DNA of 64,000 nucleotides from Conidiobolus incongruus B7586 (taxonomy: Eukaryota; Entomophthoromycota; Entomophthoromycetes; Entomophthorales; Conidiobolaceae): positions 1 to 64,000 of the forward strand of contig JNEM01012718.1 of assembly GCA_000697335.1 (NCBI GenBank). Direction: 5' to 3'. The position numbers were made by a program, and so were the translations under genes. The notes beneath the pieces were generated by a model. That model made no database searches. It saw only the letters and a list, made by a program, of their open reading frames with translations, and was not told the origin of the DNA. This document shows positions 1-11,143 of the stretch, one piece after another (within the stretch, counting starts at the first letter, position 1; each line of letters opens with the position of its first letter).

Positions 1-239
1 AAATTTATTATTAAATAATAAAAATAGTATTTAGGTTTAAAAATCAAAATTATTATTTTAAATTTTAAAACAATAATTAATTAAAGAAACCATTGTTATT
101 ATTAAGTATCTATCTTTAATATTATAACATTCTACCAATTATTACTAATAATAATAAATTATATTAGTAGAGTATATTTTAAGTTATTAAAAAATTAATA
201 TTATATATTGATTTAAAAGAAATTCAATTGAAAAATTAT

Positions 240-545
240 TTATTTTATATGATAATAATTATATACATAAGGCAAAGATTATTAAAGGTTTGTTTATTGA
301 AAAGAGCTGACCTTTATTACCATTTCTATTATATTCACCAAATATGAATATTTATGATCATAATTGTTTTTATAAGTTAAAGAATTTGATTCAAGGAATG
401 AGATTTCATAATATTTCAACTTTATATTTCGAGATTAAAGGTGTAATTTTCAAAATAAATTATAATAACCTATATAAAAGGACCAAGCAATTACCATTAG
501 CATGGAATTCTGCTATTGAAAAACAAGGAAGTTATTAATCACTAA
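240..545 (+). mobile_element. Tc1/mariner-type transposase remnant (C-terminal half)
   Basis: This is the C-terminal catalytic part of a DDE transposase of the Tc1/IS630 superfamily. Near 246-280 the reading contains DNNYIHKAKI, which matches the second catalytic Asp and the HKAK block of Tc1 proteins. Further on is LLYSPNMNIYDHNCFYKLKN, which matches the family pattern PPYSPDLNPIE..W..LK. The Asp and the acidic residue of NIYDH lie about 34 residues apart, the DD34E/D spacing. The usual Glu is Asp here. An in-frame stop lies between the two blocks, and no N-terminal half or terminal inverted repeat is recognisable, so the copy is dead. A second remnant with the same HKAK block lies near 32.7 kb. 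Confidence 0.7.
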
Positions 546-2467
546 AATCATATTATTTTTGCTTTATCTTTTTTTAAAATATAAATCTAAAATTGGTGAA
601 CTTATTGGACCACAGTATATTATAGATATTGAAGCATAATATTTTTAGGTATCTTAATTAAGTGATACAAAGAATGAATGTAATTATCTAAATAGCAATT
701 TAATGTTCTTGGTTGATTGCTGTATCTACTCTTAGCTGATTTATCTACAAAGGGACTAGGAAATATCTTTTATTAATTTTATATTCTACAATTAAAAATG
801 ATTGCGAGAAATAATATTAAAATGAAATCATAGCATATTATTTTATCTAAATATGAATCAATAATAATATTCTCTTAAACTATAGATTTTAACCATTTTA
901 TTTTCTTATGACAATATTAAAATCCCGAAAATTTCTAGTTGATTTTATCAATATTTAATAATCACAAATTGAACTCTCTTGTATTTACAAATTAGTCATA
1001 TGGTTTATTAGATCCATATGATAAGGAATTATCATGTGATGATAGAATAATATTCATTGATATCACTACAAAATTTAACTATTTAAATATTTCAAAAAAA
1101 ATTTTTTTTGTTTAATATGAAATTGTCTAAAAAATTACTTTTATATGGATTTAATCAAATTAAATCAATTTTTTATAATAAAACAAATTTCATTAGGAAA
1201 TATATCAAAAATCAAATATAGTTTGATAGGTACATATTGGAATAAAAATATAAAATTGAAGTATTAATTATTGCTTTTAGTTTACTACATAGCTCACCAT
1301 GGGTTAAGCAAAGAACATGAATTGATTGTGTAGTTTAATAACAACATCTAAGAGAATAATCTAGAAAACCAAACTAGTAGTGCTCAAATATCAATGAGCT
1401 AATCAAATATACGAAATTATGTATTTATAAGTAGACTTTGAGATATTGTGCACTCAATTCACTTTCAATGACAATGCAAAGATAGACTTTTCAATTACGA
1501 TTGACAATATTATTCAAAATTTTAAAAGAGGTTTATTATTTAATGGATTTTGTAAACTAAGTTTAATCAAAATTTTCAGTCTTTTCGTTGTAATACTAGG
1601 GTTTTCTCAAGGTATCCAAATATCATTCTATTTGTTTAATATATCATCACATATGCCATATTTACTTCAATTCTAGCTAAATTTCTTGAAATTACTCAAT
1701 CATTAATCCAATTTTTATCATTCACATTTGAAGTTTTGTATTATGTTTTGGCATTCTTTTCATTTGCTCCTGAAATTCAAGAATATTACAAATCGCCAAT
1801 GAAAGCACTATTATTACATATATTCAGTTAACAAGATAAGGTGCTATTAACAAGTAATGCATTGATCAACATTTATTTTTATATTTAGTATTAAACTATT
1901 TATAAAAGATACCAATAATCATGTTCAAATTCTAATTGATTTACAAACTTTTCAAATTGAATTTCGCTAAATTAAAATACTATGACATTTGAAAATATAA
2001 CTAAATCTTTATTAATAAGTAAATCACACCTACAGATTTAAAAATATTCAATTAATAAGTCATTTTATATACTATCAATTAAATTTATAAATCAAAAGAA
2101 AAATTAAGAGATTATGTAATTAAAATATAATAATATACTTATTAAATTAATATGAATCTTAAAAATAATAAAATAAATCTAATATAATGGTCAAATTAAT
2201 AGAATAGATGCTATTAATTATTCTTGTTTACTGAATACAAATATTTTAGTATTGATCTGAAAAAAGAATTGAATAATTTTATTATTAGTTGAGCTTAGTT
2301 ATAATAAAAATTTATAATATTGAAATGATTTTATTAAATAGCTTAAAAAGCTATAAGATAATTTCAATAATTAAATATATAATAATTATAAATAAAAAAA
2401 TAATTTAGTTAAATATAATTGAGTATTATCATAATTAAATAATCTAAAATTATTTGCTAAAATGATT
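546..2467. other. AT-rich intergenic DNA, no supportable gene
   Basis: Nearly two kilobases of very AT-rich DNA with only short ORFs, such as one at 1446-1676 with no recognisable motif. It may hold further transposon debris downstream of the Tc1 relic, but nothing can be classified. Confidence 0.5.
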
Positions 2468-2716
2468 TCAATCACTACGGAAATAGGCCATTGGAAGATT
2501 AAAGAAAGCAGGGCCAGTAGCCGCACTGGCAGCATCTTCTGCCAAAGCAGCTTCAGATACATTAATGGTAGATTCTGTGGTCTTTGATGATGCATTGCTG
2601 ACTGATGACGATGTCAATAGAGAAGAATCTGCATTAGTATTTGGTCCTTGCACTGGAGTAGAAGTAACCAGATAAGTGTAAAAGATTGTTGAAATGATAA
2701 AATTGTAGAAAATCAT
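2468..2716 (-). CDS. possible small secreted or membrane-anchored Ser/Ala-rich peptide
   Basis: An 82-codon ORF that stands out from its flanks by richer codons. Residues 1-20 form a hydrophobic stretch (MIFYNFIISTIFYTYLV) suitable for a signal peptide or signal anchor. It is followed by a low-complexity segment rich in Ser, Thr, Asn and Ala, and a short tail ending NLPMAYFRSD. No family is recognised. Small secreted proteins of this build are common in fungi, but a terminal exon of a longer gene or a chance ORF is possible. No intron is needed for the reading. Confidence 0.35.
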   Translation of the reverse strand: MIFYNFIISTIFYTYLVTSTPVQGPNTNADSSLLTSSSVSNASSKTTESTINVSEAALAEDAASAATGPAFFNLPMAYFRSD

Positions 2717-3600
2717 AATACTATAAACAAACTAAATACAAAATAAAACTTTTATAATTATAAATTAGTTCTACTATATGTCATATTTATATCAAAAAAT
2801 AAAATATATGATTGAATTAATATTTGAAATTTCCTATTCGGAGATTAATTCAATTATGTATTCTAAAATTTCAGACTGTTAACAATTTAAACTTTTCTAT
2901 TCAATCGTCAATTGAATTTATAAATACTTTCAATTATGCAATTTTTAATAACTATATTTATTTTGATAATAGTTCGGAATATATTGAAAACTATTTTACT
3001 ATTACTATTGTTAAAATAAACAATACAGAAACAATCTAGTATTCAATTAACAATATTTCTACAATTAGTATATACACTAAACTAATAGTTATTTTCAATA
3101 GCATATATGCCAATTATATTGCAAAATATAAACTAATTTTATCTTAGAATAATGCTCTCAGAAAAGATATTACACTAAGTATATATAATATTATATTCAA
3201 TTATGATTTATTATTTTTTTAATCTAACATTTTAAACAAAAATAATTTTATTGTTTAAAAATTAAAAATTAAACTCTTTTTAATAATAATAATAATAATT
3301 TTTTTAGGATATGAGCACCTATTTTCAATTTAGATTATAATAATATTCCTTGGTATTTATAAAATATTAAGTAATGACTAAATCAAAATTAGGGATAAGT
3401 GAATTGAATAAATGACCAATTTAATAACAATATATAAATTTTTTCTTTTTTTCAAAATTTAAATATTGAACTTGTTTTTATAATATAATTTGATGATTAA
3501 TAAAGTTAATAACCTTTATAACAATTTAATTGTAATAAATTTATTTATAATTAATTTAATAATTATATAATATATATTGCATCTGATAATGCTGTAACGT
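2717..3600. other. AT-rich intergenic DNA with TAA microsatellite
   Basis: No gene is visible. A run of TAA/AAT triplets lies at about 3282-3300. A 71-codon ORF at 2824-3039 has no recognisable motif or coding bias and is not called. Confidence 0.45.
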
Positions 3601-3888
3601 TGGTTGCTAGGAATTAATAAAGTAAATAGATGAAGCAGGTAAGCTACTTTTAGTCACCGACTGTACTTGTCTGAAGGCTTTATTGAGAGGATGAGAGAAT
3701 ACTGTTGTCTTGTGATATCAGTTTTTTATAGTCTAATTATCAGCTAAAAATAGTGTTTAGAGGTGAGATAGGTCTTCTAGAGAATGAGATCTTTAGAGCA
3801 GAGTGATGTGCCTTCCAGAGTAACCTCTCCCACAAGGAAATAGATGGCGAGGCAAAGTTGATTGCGCGAGTTACTGTCTAGGCAACCA
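3601..3888. repeat. candidate short element with terminal inverted repeats (MITE or solo LTR)
   Basis: A 288-bp block, clearly less AT-rich than its surroundings, is bounded by imperfect inverted repeats: TGGTTGCTAG at the left and CTAGGCAACCA at the right. It begins TG and ends CA. No matching target duplication is seen in the flanks (AACGT left, TAATA right), and no ORF is present. A MITE, an old solo LTR or a structured non-coding locus are all possible. A second copy in the genome would decide. Confidence 0.35.
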
Positions 3889-4683
3889 TAATATATTCCA
3901 AGAATGGATAACAAAAAATTATAAACTATGATAATGATTAAAGCTGATTAATATTAATGTTATATATATACAATTGAATTCTAATATTAAAAAGATATTA
4001 TTTTTGATTAATTAGTTTATAAATTGTAATTTATCATTTTAAATACAAGGGCAATATTTTCTATTGCAGTATTAAATAAAGCTAATTGATTCATAAGTTG
4101 TTATTGAATTATTTAGTACTTTTAATAGACAATAAATGTATTAATAGGTCAGTATTCATATGTAATTATAATTGATAAAGTTGATTATTATAGATTAAAT
4201 ATCTTTCCTTGAATTTTTATATTTTTCACAAAAATTCTTTAAATATAATTATAAATTAACAGGTTCAAATTTTGTAAAATTAAAAAATTTAACATAAATT
4301 ATATTGAAATTAAATTTTGTTAACTTATTAATTAGTTATGATAGTTTAGTCTTTTAATTGTTATAAATGCAATGAACTATATAACTACTAGTAACTCTAA
4401 TTTTATCAATATAACTACTAAATCAATAACTATAAAAGTTTGATTATACTTTCATATGATTATAATTTATAAAAAAATGGTGTGAAAAATATCCAATCAA
4501 ATATAATGAGATGATTAATGTGTTAATATTGATGTCATCAGCATTGATAATTTAAAATTGGATATAAATACCACATCTCACATTATTTCCAAATTTTAAA
4601 TTCAATTTTTAATTTTATAATAATTTTAAAACATAATAACTAAGTATTAAGGACTTATTACTATTGCTAAAGTAACTTTCAAC
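3889..4683. other. intergenic DNA upstream of the FMN-binding protein gene
   Basis: AT-rich and without a convincing ORF. The last 200 bp presumably contain the promoter of the gene that starts at 4684, but no specific site is recognised. Confidence 0.4.
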
Positions 4684-5737
4684 ATGTCAGAGCCCTATTT
4701 AGAAACCGAAGAAGCTAGTTCTATTTCTTTAAAATTACAATTGGAAAAAGTTTATGAATTTGTTGATAGTAGTAAAGTAATTAGAAATATCAAACATGAA
4801 CTAATCATATATTAATATTTTAAAAGCTTGTGTTTTTGACCTATGTGAATAGCGAAGGACATATTAAAACTAAGACAGTCCCAATTTATAAAAGATTTAA
4901 TGGGGTTGATTTATGGTAATTTGGCAATTTTAAGTTTTGCTACATTATTAATTTTATTCAGGCTGTTTATCTCCAAAGAAAATTTTAACTTGGATCATGT
5001 AAAATAATTGTTTAACTTTATTTATTATGTATTATTTATTAATATAATTTTTACCTTAGATTAACAACAAAATTTTAAGCGTGACTTTTGTTAATGAAAA
5101 TACTGGCGAATGGGTTACTTATAATGGTACTGCTGATTTAGAATCTGATTTTGAAATCATTCAATCGATTTTAAAAAATCAATTTCAAGTAATATTTTAA
5201 TTTATAAATTTTATTACGATTGAAAAATGCTTATATTCATAATAATTAGAAAGCTGTATACAATACAACCAACCAAATACTTTATTATTGGACTAAAGCT
5301 TATAACAACATATGTAAATTTACTCAACAAACATTGAATAAATTATCATTCAATGAAGCATCCGATGAATCAAAAGAGAAGCCTACTCAAGATGAATCAA
5401 CTCCAGCCCCAGTTCCTAGTCAATTGCTTTTATTGAAATTTCAGTCAATGTCAATTCAAACTAATTTTGTTGAACCAAAATTAATTAATAGAATTTATCA
5501 AGCGGCTAAAGGTACATAAAACAATAAAAATAATAATAATAATAATTTCATCAAAAGTTTTAACAATTTAATTTTAGGATCTTTAATTGGCGAGAGCACA
5601 AAGGTAACTACATTTTTAATTTTGATATTCAGTATATTTAATAATAAATTTAGGTCATGGTTATTGGCGAATTGACCCTTAATCAATTGAATTTAGCACG
5701 ACAAATTGAAACCCCTTTGATTAAATCCAAATTATAA
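4684..5737 (+). CDS. FMN-binding split-barrel protein, BLI-3 / general stress protein 26-like
   Basis: A spliced gene of six exons; the first intron is 4777-4826 and the others follow GT-AG rules. The spliced N-terminal half reads through LVFLTYVNSEGHIKTKTVP, then VDLWLFISKENFNLDHI, then TGEWVTYNGTADLESD. These are the successive strands of the pyridoxamine-5'-phosphate-oxidase-like split barrel found in bacterial GSP26 proteins and in fungal BLI-3. Such proteins bind FMN or F420-like flavin cofactors; the substrate is not known. The C-terminal half (TNQILYYWTKAYNN onward) is poorly conserved, with a Pro/Glu-rich linker before a final GELTLNQLNLARQIET segment. The gene converges with ADE1, with 108 bp between stop codons. 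Family assignment is by motif only. Confidence 0.6.
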
Positions 5738-5845
5738 AATAAATTTATTATCCTATATTTCATCAAAGTTAATATTTTTGCTATTTTGACTAATACTATA
5801 GCTAGAATTGAAATAGTGAAATTTATCTATCAAATTTATTAAATT

Positions 5846-7091
5846 TTATAATTGAGGCTTTGAACCAGTTAATTTTTCATAAACTTCAATATATTTCTGT
5901 AAGGTTTGTTCAACAACATAATCGGGTAGAGTAACCTTTTGTTCTAAATTGCTCTTATCGATATTAATGGATTCCAAATAATTTCTAACAATTTGCTTAT
6001 CATAGCTAAGAAATTAAATTAGCTATTATATATTAAAATATTTTTTGTTTGAAATCATACCTATTTTGACCAGTTCCAGGAGTGTATGAATCTAGAGGCC
6101 AGAATCTTGAAGAATCGGGAGTTAAAACTTCGTCAGCTAAGTGTAAGACACCATTGGAGTCAACACCAAATTCGAATTTGGTATCGGCAATGATAATTCC
6201 TTTGCTACGAGCATATTCAGCAGCCTAAATATTAATTGATTATGATTATATTCAAAATATAAGAAACAAATATTAATTACTTTAGTATAAATCTTTAAAG
6301 CAGCTTCTTCAAGAGCTTTGGCTTTTTCTTCCCCAACAATTTCAGCAACTACAATTATTACAATTAATAAATAATGATAAAAATAACCTAGTTGAAAATA
6401 CCTTTGCTAGGATGGATATTTTCATCTAAAAGTAGTTGATTTAGAAAAGTATAATATATATATATACTTTAGTTAAATATTACCATGTTCTCCAATTTCA
6501 GCCTTAGTACTTGGAGTGAAGAGAGGGGCATCTAATTGATCAGATTCTCTAAGACCAGCCTTTAAAGGAATATCACAAATAGTTCCCTTGGCTTTGTATT
6601 CCTTCCAACCAGAACCTAGTAATATTGATCCAAGTTTAGTAAAAAAGTAGTCAAGTGTATCCACTCGTGTTACCTGAAATATAACCTCTGACAATAGCTT
6701 CAACAGGCAAAATATTAAGACTTTTAATTAATAAAGAGCGTCCTTCTAATTGATCGCGATATTGCTGAACTTTAGCAGGCATTTTGTTGATATCGTGGGT
6801 GATCAAATGATTTGGTAAAACATCTTTCAAAAATTCGAACCAAAAGACACTCAATTGAGTCAATACTTTTCCTTTGTTCACGATACCCTAATTCGAATAA
6901 AAATGAGCATAACAAAATCTCTGACTTGATTTATATTAAATTACATTTTCCAAGATAATATCAAAAGCACTAATTCTGTCAGTGGCAACTAATAATAATT
7001 GATTTTCGTCAACTCTATAAATATCTCTGACCTTACCGCGACTGATTAATTCCAAATCGGGGCAGTTGGAGGTTAATACTAAAGAACTCAT
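5846..7091 (-). CDS. ADE1: phosphoribosylaminoimidazole-succinocarboxamide (SAICAR) synthetase
   Basis: It catalyses ATP-dependent joining of aspartate to CAIR to give SAICAR, in cytosolic purine biosynthesis. The spliced protein of about 310 residues, typical for fungal Ade1, begins [20 protein letters not shown] and then shows [19 protein letters not shown] and ISAFDIIL. Further on come the signature [14 protein letters not shown], the block [19 protein letters not shown] and the C-terminal [11 protein letters not shown] with [10 protein letters not shown]. Six short introns separate seven exons; one exon near 6400-6424 encodes only about eight residues. The start ATG matches the family N-terminus. 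The gene is divergent from RPB7 and convergent with the FMN-binding protein gene. A possible Bas1-type site lies 91 bp upstream. Confidence 0.95.
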
Positions 7092-7948
7092 TGTACTATT
7101 GATAAATTATATTTTAAATTATAGTTAACTTAAATTTGCTTTAAGATTCGTTTATAAAATGATCGTACATTTTATAAACTCTGACTCTGCTCAGGATTAT
7201 GGGTTAAAATTAAATTTAATACACTGTGATAATGTACCACATTAAATGGTTAATTAGGTAAAGATCAAAATATTAATATTCCCTCATTGATCATAAATGA
7301 AATAAACCAATTTATCATTTATTAAATGTGAATATAGTATGGAACTACTTTGTATACAAAATTAAGCATTGTTGAGAGCAATAACTACGATTCTATTTCT
7401 AAATATTTTCAAATTTTTTTCCCTAATAAATAATTTTTTAAAATAGAATGATTTAAAATATGGTGTTGGAAAATTTAAAAATTAACTAATATTGAAATTT
7501 TTCATTATTATATTGTAATAAAATTATCAAGAACGCTAACACATAATAGTTAATTTTAAATATTATTATAACAAATTTTTTATATATAAATTTGATTCAA
7601 CTTCAAAATTTGGTTAATGGATATTGGATCATTCATTCAAAATATCCTCTTAAATATAATATATATAATTAATACAAATAAAATTAATAAAAAAAATATC
7701 ATTATTTTTTACTATTGATTATATCAATATAGAACAAATTTTCTAGATTTAATAATAAAACTCAAATTTTAGTCCCATAAATAAAATTTTTAATTTTTTA
7801 AATAAAAGAATTAGTTATATGTGATGTGTAAAGTTATTTAAATATTTAAAAAAATAAATTTTAATTGAATTTACCTTTATTAAATAATAATTTGATTACA
7901 TTTTAAATAATTTATCAACTTTATAAAAACAATTGAAATTGTACAAAA
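7092..7948. other. divergent intergenic region between ADE1 and RPB7
   Basis: An 857-bp AT-rich spacer between two divergently transcribed genes that should hold both promoters. Only the TGACTC hexamer stands out. No ORF is supported. Confidence 0.5.
7182..7187. promoter_or_regulatory. TGACTC hexamer upstream of ADE1 (Bas1/Gcn4-like core)
   Basis: TGACTC lies 91 bp upstream of the ADE1 start, inside a locally GC-richer patch (CTCTGACTCTGCTC). In budding yeast, TGACTC is the core recognised by Bas1 and Gcn4 in ADE promoters, including ADE1. Functional conservation in this fungus is inference; a single hexamer can occur by chance. Confidence 0.3.
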
Positions 7949-8732
7949 ATGTTCTTCTTAGTAAGATTATTATGTTAATTCATTATTAAATATCAAATAC
8001 TTATATTATATCAAAGAAAGATATGACTCATACCATTCAGTTACCTCCATCTTATTTTGGACCTGGAATAAGAAAGTTTGTAGAACAAAAATTACATAAG
8101 GACGTTGAAGGAACTTGTTCTGATCAATATGGTTATATTATATCTGTGGTCTCGATTTCTAAAGTGAGTCAGGGCAAATTAATTCCAGGAGCTGGTCAAG
8201 CTGAGTACACTGTTAACTACTCTGCAGTCGTTTTAAAACCTTTTAAAGGCGAAGTCTTAGATGCTATTGTTATTTCAATCACTAAGGTATTATACAATTA
8301 AATTAATTAACAAGATTTTTATTAATGTTTTTTAACTAGACTGGCTTCTTTGCTGAAATGGGTCCTCTAAAAATTTTCGTATCTTTATCTGTAATATTTT
8401 TTTTCCTAGAATTATTGAAATGAATTAATATTAAATCTTTTTTAGAATATTCCCGAAGAATTAGAATATAATGCTGAATCTTCTTCATTCCAATCTGAAG
8501 ATCAGGTAAACACAAATAAAATTTATTGTACTAGTATTTTATACTAATGTATTCATAATAGGTCATTGAAAACGGATCTCCAGTTCGTCTTAAAATCTTA
8601 GGTATTAGAACAGATGCTACAGAATTGGTAAATTAATCACATTACTATATCTGATCATGGTATTAAATCAATCTTTTTTAGTATATTATTGGAACTATCA
8701 AAGAAGATTATTTGGGTGCTATTTCATTCTAA
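7949..8732 (+). CDS. RPB7: RNA polymerase II subunit Rpb7
   Basis: Rpb7 pairs with Rpb4 to form the stalk of RNA polymerase II and binds nascent RNA. Exon 1 is only 12 nt (7949-7960, MFFL), followed by a 56-nt intron (7961-8016). The second exon then continues KDMTHTIQLPPSYFGPG, restoring the family start (MFFIKDLS..LHPSFFGP in other eukaryotes). The first in-frame ATG of exon 2, at 8023, would lose these residues. The N-terminal truncated-RNP domain contains VEGTCSDQYGYIISV and AVVLKPFKGEVLDA. The C-terminal S1/OB domain includes GFFAEMGPLKIFVS and ends IGTIKEDYLGAISF, close to the universal IGSIKEDYLG tail. The total is about 169 residues, against about 171 in yeast, from six exons. Confidence 0.95.
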
Positions 8733-9435
8733 TCTTATAAAGGTTTTGTACAAATGAATTTATATTTATGCTTTAAAATTCATTTCTCGACCTGATTAAA
8801 TTTCTTTTTTAAATATTGTGATTTTCAATAAATTAATTGTAATTTTATTTAACCTTATTATGGATCAAGATTAATTTATACTAGCGATCGCTGGAATTAT
8901 ATATATTTTCAATATTACTCTTACTTAAGCAAATATGAAATCTAAAGTCGATAATAGTATATTTAATATAAAAAACACTCAAATCTAAGCTCTATTATAA
9001 TGAATCACGCTTCAATCATTTTTTCAATTACTTGTCTCTTAACATTTTTTATATTCAAAAATCTTTTCTTATTATATAAATTCAATAGCATTTGATGTAA
9101 TCTTTTAAACATCTATTTAGTATTAACTTATTTATATACACTTAAATTTGATTATCATAGTAAAAATTTGAAAATATTCAAAATTGGCTCTACATTGCAC
9201 GCTAATATTAAAAACCACTTTACATAATTCTACACAAATATATAATTAATAGAGTTACTCAATTATTTACAATATTTGATATAAAAAAGTAACACTATTC
9301 ACCATTCTAAATATTTAAAATAGTCCCATAATCAATTTATTATAATTATTTTAATATATTTAATTGTCAACCTGTCCCCATATTTTTTTATAAAAATTAT
9401 ATAAATCATTTAATTAATTTGTGAAGTTTAACTTA
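8733..9435. other. intergenic DNA between RPB7 and the kinase gene
   Basis: AT-rich with no supportable ORF. One isolated palindrome, GCGATCGC, lies near 8884. Promoter elements for the kinase gene are not recognisable. Confidence 0.45.
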
Positions 9436-10415
9436 ATGGATATTCAATACCAACCTAGTTTAGGGGAATTAAAAGATATTATTTTTAATGAATTAAAAAA
9501 GTAAGGTTATTCATTAAAATAATTACAAATTTATAAACTATTATTTAGCATTTTGGACAATGAGAGATTGCTGATTGGTATTTACGGTAACTATGCATGT
9601 TCACACTTCAATATCTTTGTTGATCATTTCGATTAGGTATTCCTGGGAGTGGTAAGACTACCTTAAGTTTAAAGTTAAAGGATTATTTAAATCAAACTGG
9701 CGAAATCTGCCAATTAATTCCAATGGATGGTTATCATCTCTATAAATACGAATTAAGTCAATTTGAAGTAATAATAATTAGTTCAGTTATTACATGATAC
9801 ATTAATTATTATATTTTAATAGAATTATAAAGAAATGTTTGCAAGAAGGGGTGCACATTTTACTTTTAATCCATCGAGTAAATTTTAATATTAAGACTTT
9901 TTAGATTTTATAATTAATGATTGCTAGAATTGTTGGAGTTAATCAAAAAGTTAAAAATGCCGATTGATAATAATGTTAACTACTATGCCCCTTCATTCGA
10001 TCATTCTGTTGGTGATCCTATTGAAAATGATATCGAAATTTTACCAAGGTAAACTAAACAAATCATAATACTTCATATCATATATTGGTTATATTATATA
10101 GTCATAAAATAATTATTATCGAGGGGTTATATTTGGGATTGAATCTTGGTGAATGGATTGAAATTAATTCTCACTTGAATTTAAAATGGTTTTTGAACTG
10201 TGATATGAATATATGTAAATCAAGGCTTATAAAGAGACATTTATTAAGTGGAATAGGTAATTAGATATGCTTGAAATAGTATGTGACAATACTCATTTTT
10301 GTATATTATAGAAGCTGATGAAAAATCTGCTGAAAAGAGAGCAGTTGAAAACGATTTAGAAAATGGAAAATTTATTATTCAAAACTCCAAAAATTCGGAT
10401 TTGATTATAAAATAA
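9436..10415 (+). CDS. P-loop kinase of the YFH7 / uridine-kinase-like family
   Basis: Seven exons encode about 222 residues. The spliced protein shows LLIGIYGIPGSGKTTLSLKL near residues 30-48, a Walker A loop. Next come PMDGYHLYKYELSQ and FARRGAHFTFNPSKLLEL, then VNYYAPSFDHSVGDPIE, then KIIIIEGLYLGLNLGEW, a Walker B-like strand, and finally NICKSRLIKRHLLSGIEAD, the lid Arg motif. This order matches yeast Yfh7 and bacterial fructokinase/uridine-kinase-like proteins of the phosphoribulokinase/uridine kinase superfamily. The physiological substrate of the fungal family is not firmly known, so ATP-dependent small-molecule kinase is the safe call. The start is the first ATG in frame with exon 1. 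The next feature downstream is a tRNA-like relic. Confidence 0.8.
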
Positions 10416-10433
10416 AATGTTGTTACCAAAAAA

Positions 10434-10506
10434 TGCTCTCATAAGGGATCGGACCTGTGACCTTGCCTTTTTTCCACCATGCTCTAACTAACAGAGCTAT
10501 GAAAAC
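10434..10506 (-). pseudogene. tRNA-like sequence, probably a decayed tRNA gene (Ile-like)
   Basis: A 73-nt tRNA-length segment. Its 5' GTTTTCA pairs fully with 3' TGAGAGC if G-T wobbles are allowed. The D arm GCTC...GAGC and its A-box-like sequence are intact, and six T residues follow the 3' end, a good Pol III terminator. The anticodon stem has two mismatches, the loop is GAAAAAA, and the T arm pairs at only three positions with a TC instead of TT at 54-55. The body resembles tRNA-Ile. The damage points to a relic rather than a working tRNA. Confidence 0.55.
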
Positions 10507-11143
10507 CAATTGTTGAAATCTAAAGCTCTATAAGTTAGTTTGTCAATAAATATTTTTATTCAATTTACATTTTTTAATGCTTTTGATTTCACTTCCACTT
10601 TAACTTTTTTGCATATTTCTCATTATAATACAATATATCGTTAACAAATTTCATTTATTATCCTTTTTTTATCTATTTACAGTTTGTCAATCACCAAATG
10701 TCTTCATACTTAAAAAGCTCAATCTTCCTTAATTATTATATAATAATTTTCTATAAAATTAATTCTGATACATCTGATTTATTGAATTCAAAATTTATAA
10801 AATTTAATTTATTAATACATTTTATAACGTATAGGTTGCTTAAACAATTTTATCTAGATCATAATGACAAAATGAATTTTTGGTTTTATGAGTTTAAAAT
10901 TTTCATTTTTATTAATTAATTTCAATCAATTTTAATTTGTGAACCATACACATTTGAGAAAAATGTCAAATTTTAAAATTTAGTTAATATATAAATAATA
11001 AAACGAATTTGAATAATTATGAATAATATTTAAAACTGTAAGGAGTAATAACAGGATAAACTATTAAAGAAATAATGAAAATTTTGAAGAATAAAATGTT
11101 CAGATATAAAACAATAATTAAAAGAAAATATTTTTATAAGCAA
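10507..11143. other. intergenic DNA between tRNA-like relic and tRNA-His
   Basis: AT-rich with no convincing gene. A 73-codon ORF at 10698-10919 is Phe/Ile/Asn-rich as expected for random AT DNA. T runs near 11120-11130 on the minus strand can serve as the terminator of tRNA-His. Confidence 0.45.

Noticed and set aside
700-770. LADLSTKGL-like reading resembling the end of Copia RNase H
   Set aside because: Only a handful of residues with stops on both sides and no other Copia motif nearby; not enough to call.
10698-10919. 73-codon ORF upstream of tRNA-His
   Set aside because: Composition (Phe, Ile, Asn, Lys) is that of random AT-rich DNA; no motif or splice context.
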